16,636 nt of DNA from an uncultured Eubacteriales bacterium (GCA_902803675.1 CADCQZ010000140.1:1-16636); one strand, 5' to 3'. Positions 1 through 7,890 are shown, numbered from the stretch's first letter. A program made the numbers and translations. Notes: generated by a model from the sequence alone, not told the origin.

Positions 1-1
1 C

Positions 2-73
2 CTGGTCATCGACCGTGACGCCGCGTCCAAAGCCATGGACCTGATGGAAGGGCCGCAGGTCATCAAAGGATAA
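2..73 (+). CDS. C-terminal end of an unidentified protein (partial)
   Basis: An open frame enters from the left edge and runs 23 codons to a TAA at 71-73, ending in MEGPQVIKG. It is too short to assign to a family. The support for it being a real gene end is the strong hairpin terminator 17 bases after the stop, and the lack of any competing frame on the minus strand here. It converges on the glycogen operon. Confidence 0.6.
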   Translation: MVIDRDAASKAMDLMEGPQVIKG

Positions 74-80
74 GAAGCCC

Positions 81-122
81 AAAAAAGGAAGAGGAGCCGC
101 GCGCGCGGCTCCTCTCTTTTTT
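81..122. terminator. Bidirectional rho-independent terminator
   Basis: Bases 91-114 form a perfect 24-base palindrome, GAGGAGCCGCGC followed by its reverse complement. On the plus strand it is followed by TC and six Ts (117-122). On the minus strand it is followed by TTCC and six Ts (81-86). It lies between two convergent transcription units, so it probably ends both the left-edge gene and the glycogen operon. The alternating CGCGCGCG core is simply the top of the stem. Confidence 0.9.
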
Positions 123-145
123 CGTTATATGCCCCGGTAGGCGGG

Positions 146-556
146 TCATTCCTCCGGATCGGAAGCGGGGCCCGGGTCCAAAGCGTCCTTTTCTTCCATA
201 TCGTCCGGATCGCTCTCGCTGCCCTCCTCACCGTCCTCCGCCTCATCCGTCACGACGGCTTCGGCATTGAACAGCGCTTCCTCCAGGGCATCGGCCCTTT
301 CAAGGTCGCTGTAGGGCACATAGGTCAGGGTATAGCCCAGGCCGGTCCCGATCAGGGTGCGCATGGCGGCGCCTTCCTCGGACTCCTGGATGCACTCGAT
401 CCCTTCCTGCTTCAGGACGTCCGCCAGCATGCCGGCCCAGATCGCCTCACGCCGGGACATCAGGCAGTAATCGTCCTCCTTCGGCCGGCGCCCCAGGGCG
501 CCGCACTCCGGGCAGAGATCCTCCTCGAACAGGCGGTGGCAGTTGGGACAATACAT
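146..556 (-). CDS. Zinc-ribbon protein with DUF2007-like domain, last gene of the glg operon
   Basis: This is a 136-residue soluble protein. The N-terminus is a zinc ribbon with two CxxC knuckles (Cys3/Cys6 and Cys15/Cys18). Residues about 34-96 look like a DUF2007-type fold ("putative prokaryotic signal transducing protein"): SRREAIWAGMLADVLKQEGI, then a hydrophobic strand, then VPYSDLERADALEEAL. The last 35 or so residues are a very acidic, probably disordered tail. The ATG at 556 was chosen because GGGGTAAGG precedes it and overlaps the glgA stop, with only 5 nt between the genes, which suggests translational coupling. Upstream in-frame starts lie inside glgA and have no such site. The family assignment is from pattern memory. 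The function is unknown; its place in the operon suggests, but does not show, a role in glycogen metabolism. Confidence 0.8.
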   Translation of the reverse strand: MYCPNCHRLFEEDLCPECGALGRRPKEDDYCLMSRREAIWAGMLADVLKQEGIECIQESEEGAAMRTLIGTGLGYTLTYVPYSDLERADALEEALFNAEAVVTDEAEDGEEGSESDPDDMEEKDALDPGPASDPEE

Positions 557-561
557 GATCC

Positions 562-2091
562 TTACCCCTTTACTCTGATCTTTTTGCTGTTCCCCTTCCT
601 GGCGCGGGTGAGGGGCGCCACCGGCTCGGCGTCCGGTTTGAATTCCGTGGGCGGCAGGCCCGTCAGATCGGAATAGATCTCCAGGTAGGTCTGGGCGCTG
701 TGGCTCCAGGAATAGTTGCCGGTCATACCCCGCCTGATCAGGGTGTTCCACACGTCCTTGGCGTTGCGGTAGTAGTGCTCCGCGCGGCGCACGGTGTAGA
801 GCATGTCGTGGGCGTTGTAGTTGAAGAAGGTGAAGCCGTTGCCGGCGCCGTTGCTCTCGTTGTAGCTGAGCACCGTATCCCTCAGGCCGCCGGTCTCGCG
901 CACCACGGGGATCGTGCCGTAGCGCAGGGAGATCATCTGGCTCAGGCCGCAGGGCTCGAAGCGGGAGGGCATCAGGAACATGTCCGCGCCCGCGTAGATC
1001 CGGTGGCTGAGGGACTCATCCATCTGGAAACGGACAGCGAAACGGTCCGGCCAGCGCTGCTCGGCCCAGGAGAACAGGTCGAAATACCGGGCCTCGCCCA
1101 TGCCCAGGACCACCATCTGCAGGTCGTCCTCCATCATCTCGCCCAGCACCCGGTCCACCAGGTCCAGGCCCTTCTGGGAGCTCAGGCGGGTCACCATGGC
1201 CAGGATGGGCACGTCCTCGCGCACCGGCAGGTTCATTTCCTCCTGAAGGGCGCGCTTGCAGGCCGCCTTGCCCTCGGGCTTCTCGGCGGAGTAATTGGCC
1301 GCCAGGGCCGGATCATGCTCCGGATCCCACACCTTAATGTCGATGCCGTTGAGCACACCGGTCAGCTGGCCGCGCCGGGCCCTGAGGAGGCCGTCCAGGC
1401 GCTCGCCGTAGTAGGCCGTCTGGATCTCGTCCGCGTAGGAGGGGCTCACCGTGGTGATCTCGTCCGCGTAGACCAGGCCGCTCTTTAAGTAGTTGGCGCA
1501 GCCGAAGCACTCCAGCTTGTCGGAGGTGAAGAGGCTGTCCCCCAGCTCCATCACGTCCTGCACCGGCTTGATGCCGAAGATGCCCTGGTACTGCAGATTG
1601 TGGATGGTGAAGACGGTCTTGATCTTCGCGTATTCCGGCAGATGCTTGTACTGGATCTTGTGCAGGGCGGGGATCATGCCGGTCTGCCAGTCGTTGCAGT
1701 GAAGGATATCCGGCTGGAAGTCGATCCTGGGGAGGAGATTGAGCACCGCCCGGTCGAAGAAGCCGAAGCGCTCATACTCGTCACCGCCCATGCCGTAGAT
1801 GTAGCTGCGGCCGAAGTAGTATTTGTTGTCCACGAAGTAGTAGATCACGCCGTCCAGGGTCAGTTCCTCGATGCCCACATACTGCTTGCGCCAGCCCAGG
1901 GTGATCTCAAAGTCCAGCACATGGCTCATGCGCTTTTGATACTCCTGGGGGATGGCGGTGTACAGCGGCAGGATCACGCGCACGTCGTGGCCCGCCTCAC
2001 GCACCACGGGGGCCAGGGCGCCGATCACGTCGGCCAGGCCCCCGGTCTTGATGAAAGGAACGCACTCACTGGTCGCGAATAATACCTTCAT
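562..2091 (-). CDS. glgA: Glycogen synthase (ADP-glucose, GT5)
   Basis: It transfers glucose from ADP-glucose to the non-reducing ends of alpha-1,4-glucan in the cytoplasm. The protein has 509 residues. The N-terminal GT-B lobe carries the ADP-glucose motif KTGGLADV (15-22), HCNDWQTG (131-138) and TIHNLQYQG (162-170). The C-terminal lobe carries TRLSSQKGLD (301-310), with the Arg and Lys that bind the diphosphate, and RFEPCGLSQ (377-385) with its conserved Glu. All the usual catalytic landmarks are present. It is somewhat longer than the typical 480 residues because of a basic C-terminal tail (RARKGNSKKIRVKG). The start ATG has AGGGGTG upstream, and only 11 nt separate it from the glgD stop. 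Confidence 0.97.
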   Translation of the reverse strand: MKVLFATSECVPFIKTGGLADVIGALAPVVREAGHDVRVILPLYTAIPQEYQKRMSHVLDFEITLGWRKQYVGIEELTLDGVIYYFVDNKYYFGRSYIYGMGGDEYERFGFFDRAVLNLLPRIDFQPDILHCNDWQTGMIPALHKIQYKHLPEYAKIKTVFTIHNLQYQGIFGIKPVQDVMELGDSLFTSDKLECFGCANYLKSGLVYADEITTVSPSYADEIQTAYYGERLDGLLRARRGQLTGVLNGIDIKVWDPEHDPALAANYSAEKPEGKAACKRALQEEMNLPVREDVPILAMVTRLSSQKGLDLVDRVLGEMMEDDLQMVVLGMGEARYFDLFSWAEQRWPDRFAVRFQMDESLSHRIYAGADMFLMPSRFEPCGLSQMISLRYGTIPVVRETGGLRDTVLSYNESNGAGNGFTFFNYNAHDMLYTVRRAEHYYRNAKDVWNTLIRRGMTGNYSWSHSAQTYLEIYSDLTGLPPTEFKPDAEPVAPLTRARKGNSKKIRVKG

Positions 2092-2102
2092 CGCTTACAC
2101 CC

Positions 2103-3227
2103 CTATACGATACGATTCTTGTCGATCACGATGGGATAGCTCTCCGGCCCGATCAGGCGGTGGTTCTCCCGGATGACGGTCTGCTTGTCCAGGATGCAGT
2201 GATCCAGTTCGGCGCCCTCGAGCACCTGGCCGTCCTGCATGATGATGGAGTTGCGCACCACGGCGCCCTTGTTGACCCTGACGCCGCGGAAGAGCACGGA
2301 GTTCTCCACGGTGCCCTCGATCACGCAGCCGTCGGCCAGAAGGGAATTGGTCACCTTCGCGTTCTCGGTGTGCCGGGTGGGCATCTCGTCGCGGAGCTTG
2401 GTCCAGATCGGGCGGTCCGTCGGGAACAGGCCGGCGCGGATCTCGGGATCCAGCAGGTCCATATTGCAGCGGTAGTAGGCCTGCACGCTGTCAAGGTGCC
2501 ACACATGGCCCTTGCACTCATAGCCCAGGATCCTCATGTCGCCCGTGCGGATCCCGTTCATGAGCACATCGCGGGTCAGATGGTACTGGCCGCGGGACAC
2601 GGCGGCGTCCACCATTTCGATGAGGCGTTCGCGCTCCATGCAGAAGCACTCCAGATAGACGCTGGGCAGGCGGGGCGTGGCGGGATCGATCTCCAGGGCG
2701 GTCACGCGGCCGTCCGCTTCCACCTGGATGTAGCGGCCGCTGTCCTCACGGCGCAGGCCGGGATCGCTGCTGTAGAGCAGGGTGATGTCCGCGTGATTGG
2801 CCTCATGATAGGCCACCATCTCGTCATAGCGCGCGGTATAGAGCATATGGGTGTCGGTGGTGATGACATACTTTTCCTTGCTGCGGCGCAGGAACTGCAG
2901 GTTGGACTTGAGGGCGTCCAGGAACCCGGCGTACACGCCCACGTTGGCGGAGGTGGTGAAGGGCGGCAGGATCACCAGGCCCGTGCGCTTGCCGTGCAGG
3001 TCCCACTCCTTGCCGGATCCCAGATGATCCATCAGGCTGTGGTAGTTCTTCTGCATGATGATGCCCACGTTGCGGACACCGCTCCCCACCATGCAGGACA
3101 GAGGGAAGTCGATCAGGCGGTACCGGCCTGCCAGGGGCATTGCCGCCACCGCGCGTCTGGTGGTCAGTTCTCTGAGCTGCTGATCCCGTTCACCGGTGTA
3201 GATCATGCCCATGATGGTGCTCTTCAT
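2103..3227 (-). CDS. glgD: Glucose-1-phosphate adenylyltransferase-like subunit GlgD (non-catalytic)
   Basis: This 374-residue paralogue of GlgC has a nucleotidyltransferase-like domain (about 1-245) and a left-handed beta-helix-like C-terminus (about 285-374). The fold signature AGRYRLIDFPLS is kept. The catalytic features are not: the N-terminal loop reads YTGERDQQLRELT instead of GGQGSRL, and the GDHIYKMDY metal/sugar motif is replaced by TTDTHMLYTARYD. This is what is known of GlgD, which in Bacillota pairs with GlgC and raises the activity of the heteromer. The start has AAGGGGG upstream. It lies 14 nt after the glgC stop and 11 nt before glgA, so it is certainly in the same transcript. 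The assignment as GlgD, not a second GlgC, rests on the lost active site and the gene order. Confidence 0.95.
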   Translation of the reverse strand: MKSTIMGMIYTGERDQQLRELTTRRAVAAMPLAGRYRLIDFPLSCMVGSGVRNVGIIMQKNYHSLMDHLGSGKEWDLHGKRTGLVILPPFTTSANVGVYAGFLDALKSNLQFLRRSKEKYVITTDTHMLYTARYDEMVAYHEANHADITLLYSSDPGLRREDSGRYIQVEADGRVTALEIDPATPRLPSVYLECFCMERERLIEMVDAAVSRGQYHLTRDVLMNGIRTGDMRILGYECKGHVWHLDSVQAYYRCNMDLLDPEIRAGLFPTDRPIWTKLRDEMPTRHTENAKVTNSLLADGCVIEGTVENSVLFRGVRVNKGAVVRNSIIMQDGQVLEGAELDHCILDKQTVIRENHRLIGPESYPIVIDKNRIV

Positions 3228-3241
3228 AAGTCAATACCCCC

Positions 3242-4411
3242 TTAGCCTTCGAATTGTTCACCGGCGGATACTTTCGTCCCCTCCGGCACAGTGGAACCGG
3301 GGCCCACGACGGCGATATTGCCTTCCTCGTCCCCGATGATGCTGCCTCCGTAGATCACGGCGTTCTCCGCCACGATCGCGCGCCTGACGACCGCGCCGGC
3401 ATGGATCACCGCGCCGGGCATGATCACGCTGTCCGTCACCCGGGCGCCCCGCTCGACCTTGACGCCGGAAGACAGGATGGAATGTCTCGCCTCACCGTAG
3501 ATCTCGCAGCCCTCGGTGACAAGGCAGTTCTCCACCACGGCGCCGGGCGCCACGTACTGGGGAAGCATGCCCATGTTCCGGGCGTAGATGCGGAAAGACT
3601 TGTCGTGCAGATCGATCTCGGGCGTGTCGGCCAGCAGGTCCATATTGGCTTCCCACAGGCTCTCGATGGTGCCCACGTCCTTCCAGTAATCGTTGAAATT
3701 GTAGGCCACCAGGTGCTGGCCCTCGTTGAGCATGGCGGGGATGATGTTCTTGCCGAAGTCGTTGGAGGACTTCTCGTCTTCCTCGTCCACCGTCAGGTAA
3801 TGGCGGAGCTTGGACCAGGTGAACACGTACACGCCCATGGAAGCGTTGTTGGACTTGGGATGCTTCGGCTTCTCCTCGAATTCGATGATATTGCCCTCGG
3901 CATCGGTGTTCATCAGGCCGAAGCGGCTGGCATCCTCCCAGGGCACCTGGCGCACGGCGATGGTGGCGTCGGCGTTGTGCTCGATGTGGTGGCGCAGCAT
4001 GGCGTCATAGTCCATCTTGTAGATATGGTCGCCGGAGAGGATCAGCACATAGTCCGGGTCATACTGGGCGATGAAGGCCATGTTCTGATAGATCGCGTTG
4101 GCCGTGCCGCTGTACCATTCGCCGGACGCGCCGGTCTGGTACGGGGGCAGGACGAACACGCCGCCGCTCATCAGGTCCAGATCCCAGGAAGCGCCGTTGC
4201 CGATATAGGCGTTCAGTTCCAGGGGACGGTACTGGGTCAGCACGCCCACCACATCGATACCGCTGTTGGTGCAGTTGCTCAGCGGAAAGTCGATGATACG
4301 GTACTTCCCTCCGAAGGGCACGGCGGGCTTTGCCATGTTCTTGGTCAGGATCCCCAAACGGGAGCCCTGACCGCCTGCCAGGAGCATCGCGACACATTTT
4401 TTCTTAAGCAT
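3242..4411 (-). CDS. glgC: Glucose-1-phosphate adenylyltransferase, catalytic subunit
   Basis: It makes ADP-glucose and pyrophosphate from ATP and glucose-1-phosphate, the committed step of bacterial glycogen synthesis. The 389 residues contain the nucleotide loop LAGGQGSRL (11-19), [19 protein letters not shown] (28-46), the metal-binding GDHIYKMDY (127-135, Asp128), the glucose-1-phosphate loop [19 protein letters not shown] (179-197, with the expected Lys181), and [16 protein letters not shown]. The C-terminal third is beta-helical repeats. The active site is complete, in contrast to its partner GlgD. The start is preceded by GGAGGAGG, which begins right at the glgB stop codon (12 nt gap), so translation is probably coupled. 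Confidence 0.97.
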   Translation of the reverse strand: MLKKKCVAMLLAGGQGSRLGILTKNMAKPAVPFGGKYRIIDFPLSNCTNSGIDVVGVLTQYRPLELNAYIGNGASWDLDLMSGGVFVLPPYQTGASGEWYSGTANAIYQNMAFIAQYDPDYVLILSGDHIYKMDYDAMLRHHIEHNADATIAVRQVPWEDASRFGLMNTDAEGNIIEFEEKPKHPKSNNASMGVYVFTWSKLRHYLTVDEEDEKSSNDFGKNIIPAMLNEGQHLVAYNFNDYWKDVGTIESLWEANMDLLADTPEIDLHDKSFRIYARNMGMLPQYVAPGAVVENCLVTEGCEIYGEARHSILSSGVKVERGARVTDSVIMPGAVIHAGAVVRRAIVAENAVIYGGSIIGDEEGNIAVVGPGSTVPEGTKVSAGEQFEG

Positions 4412-4423
4412 AGGGCCTCCTCC

Positions 4424-6331
4424 TTATATATCCATTGGTTTCATTGGATACTCATCCCACCGGAAACACGCGATCCCCAGGGGCGGCAGCACGATCTCGG
4501 CGCTGAAGTCCCGGCCGCAGCAGGGCACTTTCTCCGCCCGGACGGGCAGGCCGTTGTACTGCCCGCTGCCTCCGTATTTTTCCCGGTCGCTGCACAGTAT
4601 CTCCGTCAGCGTGCCGTCGCCGGGCAGGGCCACGCGGTAATCCCGGTACACCACGGGGGTAAAATTGATCACGACCGCCACCGGGGCGTCCCCCTTGTCC
4701 CCCCGGCGCATATAGGCGATCACCGACCGGGACGCGTCGTCCACGTTGAGCCAGTCGTACCCGGTCCAGTCCTTCTCCCGCCGGTAAAGGGCGGGATGAT
4801 CCAGATACAGGCGGTTGAGATCCTTCACGAAACGATGGTACGCCGCGAAACGGCTCTCATCCAGCAGGAACCAGTCCAGCTGCGTGTAGTCCCGCCATTC
4901 GATGGTCTGCCCCAGTTCCGCGCCCATGAACAGGAGCTTCTTGCCCGGCTGGGTCATCATATATCCCAGGAGGGCCTTCAGCCCCGCGAAGCGCTGCCAG
5001 TCATCCCCCGGCTGCTTGCTCCACAGGGAGCGCTTCCCGTGCACCACCTCGTCATGGGACAGGGAAAGGATGAACCTCTCGGCGAACGCGTAGGCCATGG
5101 GGAAGGTCAGGTTCCGATGATGATACTGCCGGTAGACCGGGTCCAGGGCGATATAGGATAGGGTGTCGTTCATCCAGCCCATGTTCCATTTGAAATGGAA
5201 GCCCAGGCCCCCGTCCTCCATGCCGGTCACGTGGGGCCAGGCCGTGGATTCCTCCGCGATCATCATCACGCCGGGGAAAAACTCGCGCACGTAACCGTTG
5301 AGCAGCCTGAAGAAACGGACCGCGTCGGTGTTCTCCCGGCCGCCGGACTCGTTGGGCAGGTATCCCATCCCTTCCCGGCCGAAATCCAGGTACAGCATGG
5401 CGCTCACCGCGTCGCACCTCAACCCGTCGGCGTGATACATCCTCAGCCAGAAGTCCGCATTGCTCAGCATGAAGGAGCACACCTCGGGCCGGGAATAGTC
5501 CAGCATCACCGTGCCCCACTGGGGCATCTCCGACCGCCGGGTGTCCGGATGCTCATAGCAGGGGCCGCCGTCAAAGCAGCGCAGGCCCACCTCGTCCCGG
5601 GGGTAGTGCGCCGGCACCCAGTCCAGGATCACGCCGATGCCGGCCTGATGCAGCCGGTCGATCAGGTCCATGAGCCCTTCCGGATCACCGTAACGGGATG
5701 TGGGCGCGTAATAGCCCGTCACCTGGTAGCCCCAGGACCCGTCAAAAGGATGCTCCATCACGGGGAGCAGCTCCACGTGGGTATAGCCCATCTCTTTGAT
5801 ATAAGGGATCAGCCTGTCCCCGATCTCACGGTAAGTGAGGACCCGGTCCCCCTCCCCCCGCTGCCAGGAGCCCAGGTGCATCTCGTAGATATTCACCGGG
5901 GCCGAGAACATATCCCTGTCCCGGCGGGCCGCCATCCAGGCCCCGTCCCCCCACTGATAGGAGCCGAGGGGATGGCAGACGGACGCGTTGTCCGGCCTCT
6001 TCTGCCAGAGGAAAGCGTAAGGATCGCCCTTGAGATGACAGGCGCCGTCCCGGCCCCGGACCGCGAACTTGTAAAGGCTGCCCGGCTTCACCGCGCCCGA
6101 TACGGTGATCTCCCAGATACCGTCATCATCGCGCGTCATCCCGTGGGCCCGCTCATCCCAGCCGTTGAAATCGCCCACGAGGCTCACATGGGCCGCGTTC
6201 GGTGCCCAGACGGCGAAATGCCAGGCGCCCGCCTCCCCCTCAAGGGGATGCGCCCCGAGAAAACTGTAGGCGTCGCTGCCGGTGCCCCGGTGAAAGCCGA
6301 CGCGCCCTTTATATTCCCGAACCTGTTCCAT
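4424..6331 (-). CDS. glgB: 1,4-alpha-glucan branching enzyme (GH13)
   Basis: It cuts alpha-1,4 chains and rejoins them as alpha-1,6 branches. From the chosen ATG it has 635 residues: a CBM48-type beta domain (about 20-105, VWAPNAAHVSLVGDFNGW), the GH13 barrel (about 140-500) and an all-beta C-domain. All four GH13 motifs are visible: DWVPAH (Asp237), GLRCDAV (nucleophile Asp307), IAEES (acid/base Glu360) and LSHDEVVH (Asp427). There is a single N-terminal domain, so it is shorter than the Escherichia coli enzyme. An in-frame TTG at 6427 would add 32 residues, but that segment looks non-coding, has no ribosome site, and its TTG lies in the loop of a hairpin. The ATG at 6331 gives the usual length; its site, GGAAGG at 6345-6350, is 13 nt away, which is rather far. 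First gene of the operon. Confidence 0.93.
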   Translation of the reverse strand: MEQVREYKGRVGFHRGTGSDAYSFLGAHPLEGEAGAWHFAVWAPNAAHVSLVGDFNGWDERAHGMTRDDDGIWEITVSGAVKPGSLYKFAVRGRDGACHLKGDPYAFLWQKRPDNASVCHPLGSYQWGDGAWMAARRDRDMFSAPVNIYEMHLGSWQRGEGDRVLTYREIGDRLIPYIKEMGYTHVELLPVMEHPFDGSWGYQVTGYYAPTSRYGDPEGLMDLIDRLHQAGIGVILDWVPAHYPRDEVGLRCFDGGPCYEHPDTRRSEMPQWGTVMLDYSRPEVCSFMLSNADFWLRMYHADGLRCDAVSAMLYLDFGREGMGYLPNESGGRENTDAVRFFRLLNGYVREFFPGVMMIAEESTAWPHVTGMEDGGLGFHFKWNMGWMNDTLSYIALDPVYRQYHHRNLTFPMAYAFAERFILSLSHDEVVHGKRSLWSKQPGDDWQRFAGLKALLGYMMTQPGKKLLFMGAELGQTIEWRDYTQLDWFLLDESRFAAYHRFVKDLNRLYLDHPALYRREKDWTGYDWLNVDDASRSVIAYMRRGDKGDAPVAVVINFTPVVYRDYRVALPGDGTLTEILCSDREKYGGSGQYNGLPVRAEKVPCCGRDFSAEIVLPPLGIACFRWDEYPMKPMDI

Positions 6332-6461
6332 ATCCGGGCAGTGTCCTTCCCGCGCGTGCCGTTCCGGGCCCCCTGGACCCGGCCGGATGAGCGCATTCAA
6401 ATGAAGGATGGCCGACCCGCCGATCAAATCGGCGCGGCTGGATCCGCTTGTCCTTCATACT
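6332..6461 (-). other. Structured 5' leader of the glg transcript
   Basis: The promoter at 6468-6496 and the ATG at 6331 leave about 130 nt of untranslated RNA. On the minus strand it holds a 7-bp stem CGCCGAT / ATCGGCG with a 3-nt loop (6418-6434), then a GC-rich stretch with a CCGGG / CCCGG stem, then the distant GGAAGG. I do not recognise a known riboswitch class. The leader also contains a 49-codon open frame starting at 6458, judged accidental. Confidence 0.45.
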
Positions 6462-6467
6462 GGTTCC

Positions 6468-6496
6468 ATTATATAAGTAAAAAGCGCTTTTCGCAA
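6468..6496 (-). promoter_or_regulatory. Promoter of the glycogen operon
   Basis: On the minus strand, TTGCGA (6491-6496) is followed after exactly 17 bp by TATAAT (6468-6473). It is the only good promoter upstream of glgB, and it fits the vegetative sigma factor. Transcription should begin near 6461. The spacer contains a 12-bp palindrome that would allow repression by occlusion. Confidence 0.85.
6480..6491. promoter_or_regulatory. Palindromic operator-like site AAAAGCGCTTTT in the glg promoter
   Basis: A perfect 12-bp palindrome with a central CpG lies between the -35 and -10 of the glg promoter and touches the -35. Central-CpG palindromes flanked by A and T tracts are the hallmark of LacI/GalR-family operators, including catabolite-responsive elements bound by CcpA (core AAAGCGCTTT). 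The position predicts repression. No LacI-family gene is in the window. The identity of the regulator is inferred. Confidence 0.6.
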
Positions 6497-6533
6497 GTAA
6501 AATGTTTCCCGTCCGCCGGCCGGAGTTTGTTTA

Positions 6534-6561
6534 TGGACATCGGCCGCAAATCGTGTATAAT
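6534..6561 (+). promoter_or_regulatory. Promoter of the exported phosphodiester-glycosidase gene
   Basis: TGGACA (6534-6539) and TATAAT (6556-6561) are separated by 16 bp. The start codon follows at 6593, with AAGGAGG at 6579-6585, a very strong ribosome site. This promoter is back to back with the glg promoter; their -35 boxes are 37 bp apart. Confidence 0.75.
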
Positions 6562-6592
6562 CGATCATAAGATCATCCAAGGAGGACACGGC

Positions 6593-7816
6593 ATGAGCGC
6601 ACAGCGCCTATCGGGACTCATCAGACCGCTGACCGCCCTTTTACTCATCCTGGCGGTATTATTAAGCTGCGTGCCCGCCCCGGCCGAGGCGCCGCCGGTA
6701 CTCAACATGAAAAGCAGCGGCCAGAAAGTGCTCGACGCCAAGAAACGCCTGCAGGCCCTGAACTATCTTCCCAAAGGGAACCTGAACGGGCGGTATAACG
6801 AAGCCGTCTTCGAAGCGGTGAAACGCTTCCAGTCCCTGAACGGGCTGGAAGTGACGGGAGAAGTGGACGGGGCGACCTGGGACGTGCTCTTCAGTGATAC
6901 AGCCGTCCGGGAACCCTGGGCCACCATGCCCCCCGTGGCCGCGCCGGGCCCGACACCGAAGCCGGACTGGCCGGAAAGGGACGCGGAAGGCTTCCTCAAC
7001 GGGGAGGGCGAGTATTTTTACGAGAACGACGAGGAAGGGCTGTGGATCTTCCTGAACGCCTCGCTGCAGATCGTCATCACCCGGCGGGAGGACCCGGACA
7101 TCCCCCTGGTATGGTTCGAGACGGAGATCATCGCCCGGCCCGGGGAGAACTTCCGCGCCGCCGTTTCGGATCCGGACCATGTATGGCGGGGATACCGCTA
7201 CCCTTATGAGTACGCGAAGGAGGAAGGCTTCGTGCTGGCCTTCTCCGACGATTTCTTCGCCGACCGGTACACGGCGGAGAGGACCGTGGGCATCATCATC
7301 CGCAACGGGCGGATCCTCAGCGACAAGACCCACCGCCAGAGGGGGCACCAGCTCCCCAACCTGGACATGATGGCCCAGTACCCCGACGGCAGCCTGAAGG
7401 TGTATCAGTGCAATGAGCATACCGCTCAGGAGCTCCTGGACATGGGCGCCGAGAACGTGTACAGCTTCGGCCCCATCCTGATCCGGGACGGTCAGATCGA
7501 GGAGATGCTCTACGACACCTACTACCGGAGCCTGGAGCCCCGGCAGGCCCTGGGGATGATCGGGCCCGGGCATTACCTGCTCATGTCCTTCCAGGGACGG
7601 CGCAAGGACAGTGTGGGCACGCCCCTGCAGCGCATCGCGGAGATGATGAAGGCCCGGGGCGTCACCCAGGCGCTGAACCTGGACGGGGGCAACACGATGG
7701 CGCTGATCTTCCGGGGCCGGATGCTCAACAAGCTGGCCACCTATAAAAACAAGGAATTCATCCGCCAGGTCACATCCATCATCGGCATCGGCCACACGCT
7801 GGACCAGGCCGAATAA
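6593..7816 (+). CDS. Exported protein: peptidoglycan-binding domain plus NAGPA-like phosphodiester glycosidase
   Basis: This is a 407-residue secreted or lipid-anchored protein. Residues 1-33 are a signal peptide with hydrophobic core LTALLLILAVLL. It is followed by LLSC, a near-lipobox at Cys26, and by AEA, a possible signal-peptidase I site, so anchoring is undecided. Residues about 41-100 are a PG_binding_1 helical domain (KVLDAKKRLQALNYL, AVKRFQSLNGL, GEVDGATWDVLF). A Pro-rich linker follows. Residues about 175-402 match the NAGPA/DUF2233 phosphodiester-glycosidase family: GFVLAFSDDFF, VGIIIRNGRIL, and the signature NLDGGNTMALIFRGRMLN (362-379). Members cleave sugar-1-phosphodiester bonds; bacterial ones are thought to trim wall or exopolysaccharide. 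The substrate here is unknown. The ATG is fixed by the AAGGAGG ribosome site. It is transcribed divergently from glgB. Confidence 0.88.
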   Translation: MSAQRLSGLIRPLTALLLILAVLLSCVPAPAEAPPVLNMKSSGQKVLDAKKRLQALNYLPKGNLNGRYNEAVFEAVKRFQSLNGLEVTGEVDGATWDVLFSDTAVREPWATMPPVAAPGPTPKPDWPERDAEGFLNGEGEYFYENDEEGLWIFLNASLQIVITRREDPDIPLVWFETEIIARPGENFRAAVSDPDHVWRGYRYPYEYAKEEGFVLAFSDDFFADRYTAERTVGIIIRNGRILSDKTHRQRGHQLPNLDMMAQYPDGSLKVYQCNEHTAQELLDMGAENVYSFGPILIRDGQIEEMLYDTYYRSLEPRQALGMIGPGHYLLMSFQGRRKDSVGTPLQRIAEMMKARGVTQALNLDGGNTMALIFRGRMLNKLATYKNKEFIRQVTSIIGIGHTLDQAE

Positions 7817-7840
7817 AAAAGCAGAGCCCAAAGGCTCTGC
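7815..7840 (-). terminator. Terminator of the phosphatase-kinase operon
   Basis: GCAGAGCC / GGCTCTGC form a perfect 8-bp stem with a 4-nt loop (7821-7840). Six Ts follow on the minus strand (7815-7820), right after the hairpin. It lies about 50 bp beyond the kinase stop. On the plus strand the stem has no T tract, so it serves the minus strand. Confidence 0.85.
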
Positions 7841-7844
7841 CCCG

Positions 7845-7874
7845 ATGAGCCGCCGCTGCCGGCGGCTCATTTTC
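7845..7874 (+). terminator. Terminator of the glycosidase gene
   Basis: ATGAGCCGCCG and its reverse complement form an 11-bp stem with loop CTGC (7845-7870). TTTC follows on the plus strand. The T tract is short, but the stem is long and GC-rich, and the position suits the end of the plus-strand gene. Confidence 0.65.
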
Positions 7875-7890
7875 ATGCCCGGACAAAATA

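Noticed and set aside
91..114. The 24-base perfect palindrome as an operator or recombination site
   Set aside because: T tracts follow it on both strands, and it lies between convergent genes, so a bidirectional terminator explains it fully.
562..751. Extension of the zinc-ribbon protein upstream to 751
   Set aside because: The added residues are a shadow of the glgA C-terminus. The ATG at 556 has its own ribosome site and begins directly with the CxxC knuckle.
3254..5161. Long plus-strand open frame (635 codons) opposite glgC and glgB
   Set aside because: Its product is rich in His, Val, Ala, Gly and Gln, the usual shadow of GC-rich coding DNA read backwards. The minus strand has complete, recognisable enzymes with ribosome sites and tight spacing.
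6309..6458. 49-codon minus-strand ORF in the glgB leader (ATG at 6458)
   Set aside because: The ATG would be within a few bases of the transcription start, with no ribosome site, and the composition (Gly, Arg, Pro) is that of random GC-rich sequence.
5195..6592. N-terminal 466-codon extension of the glycosidase gene on the plus strand
   Set aside because: The frame is open only because it lies opposite glgB. The gene's own promoter, AAGGAGG site and signal peptide place the start at 6593.
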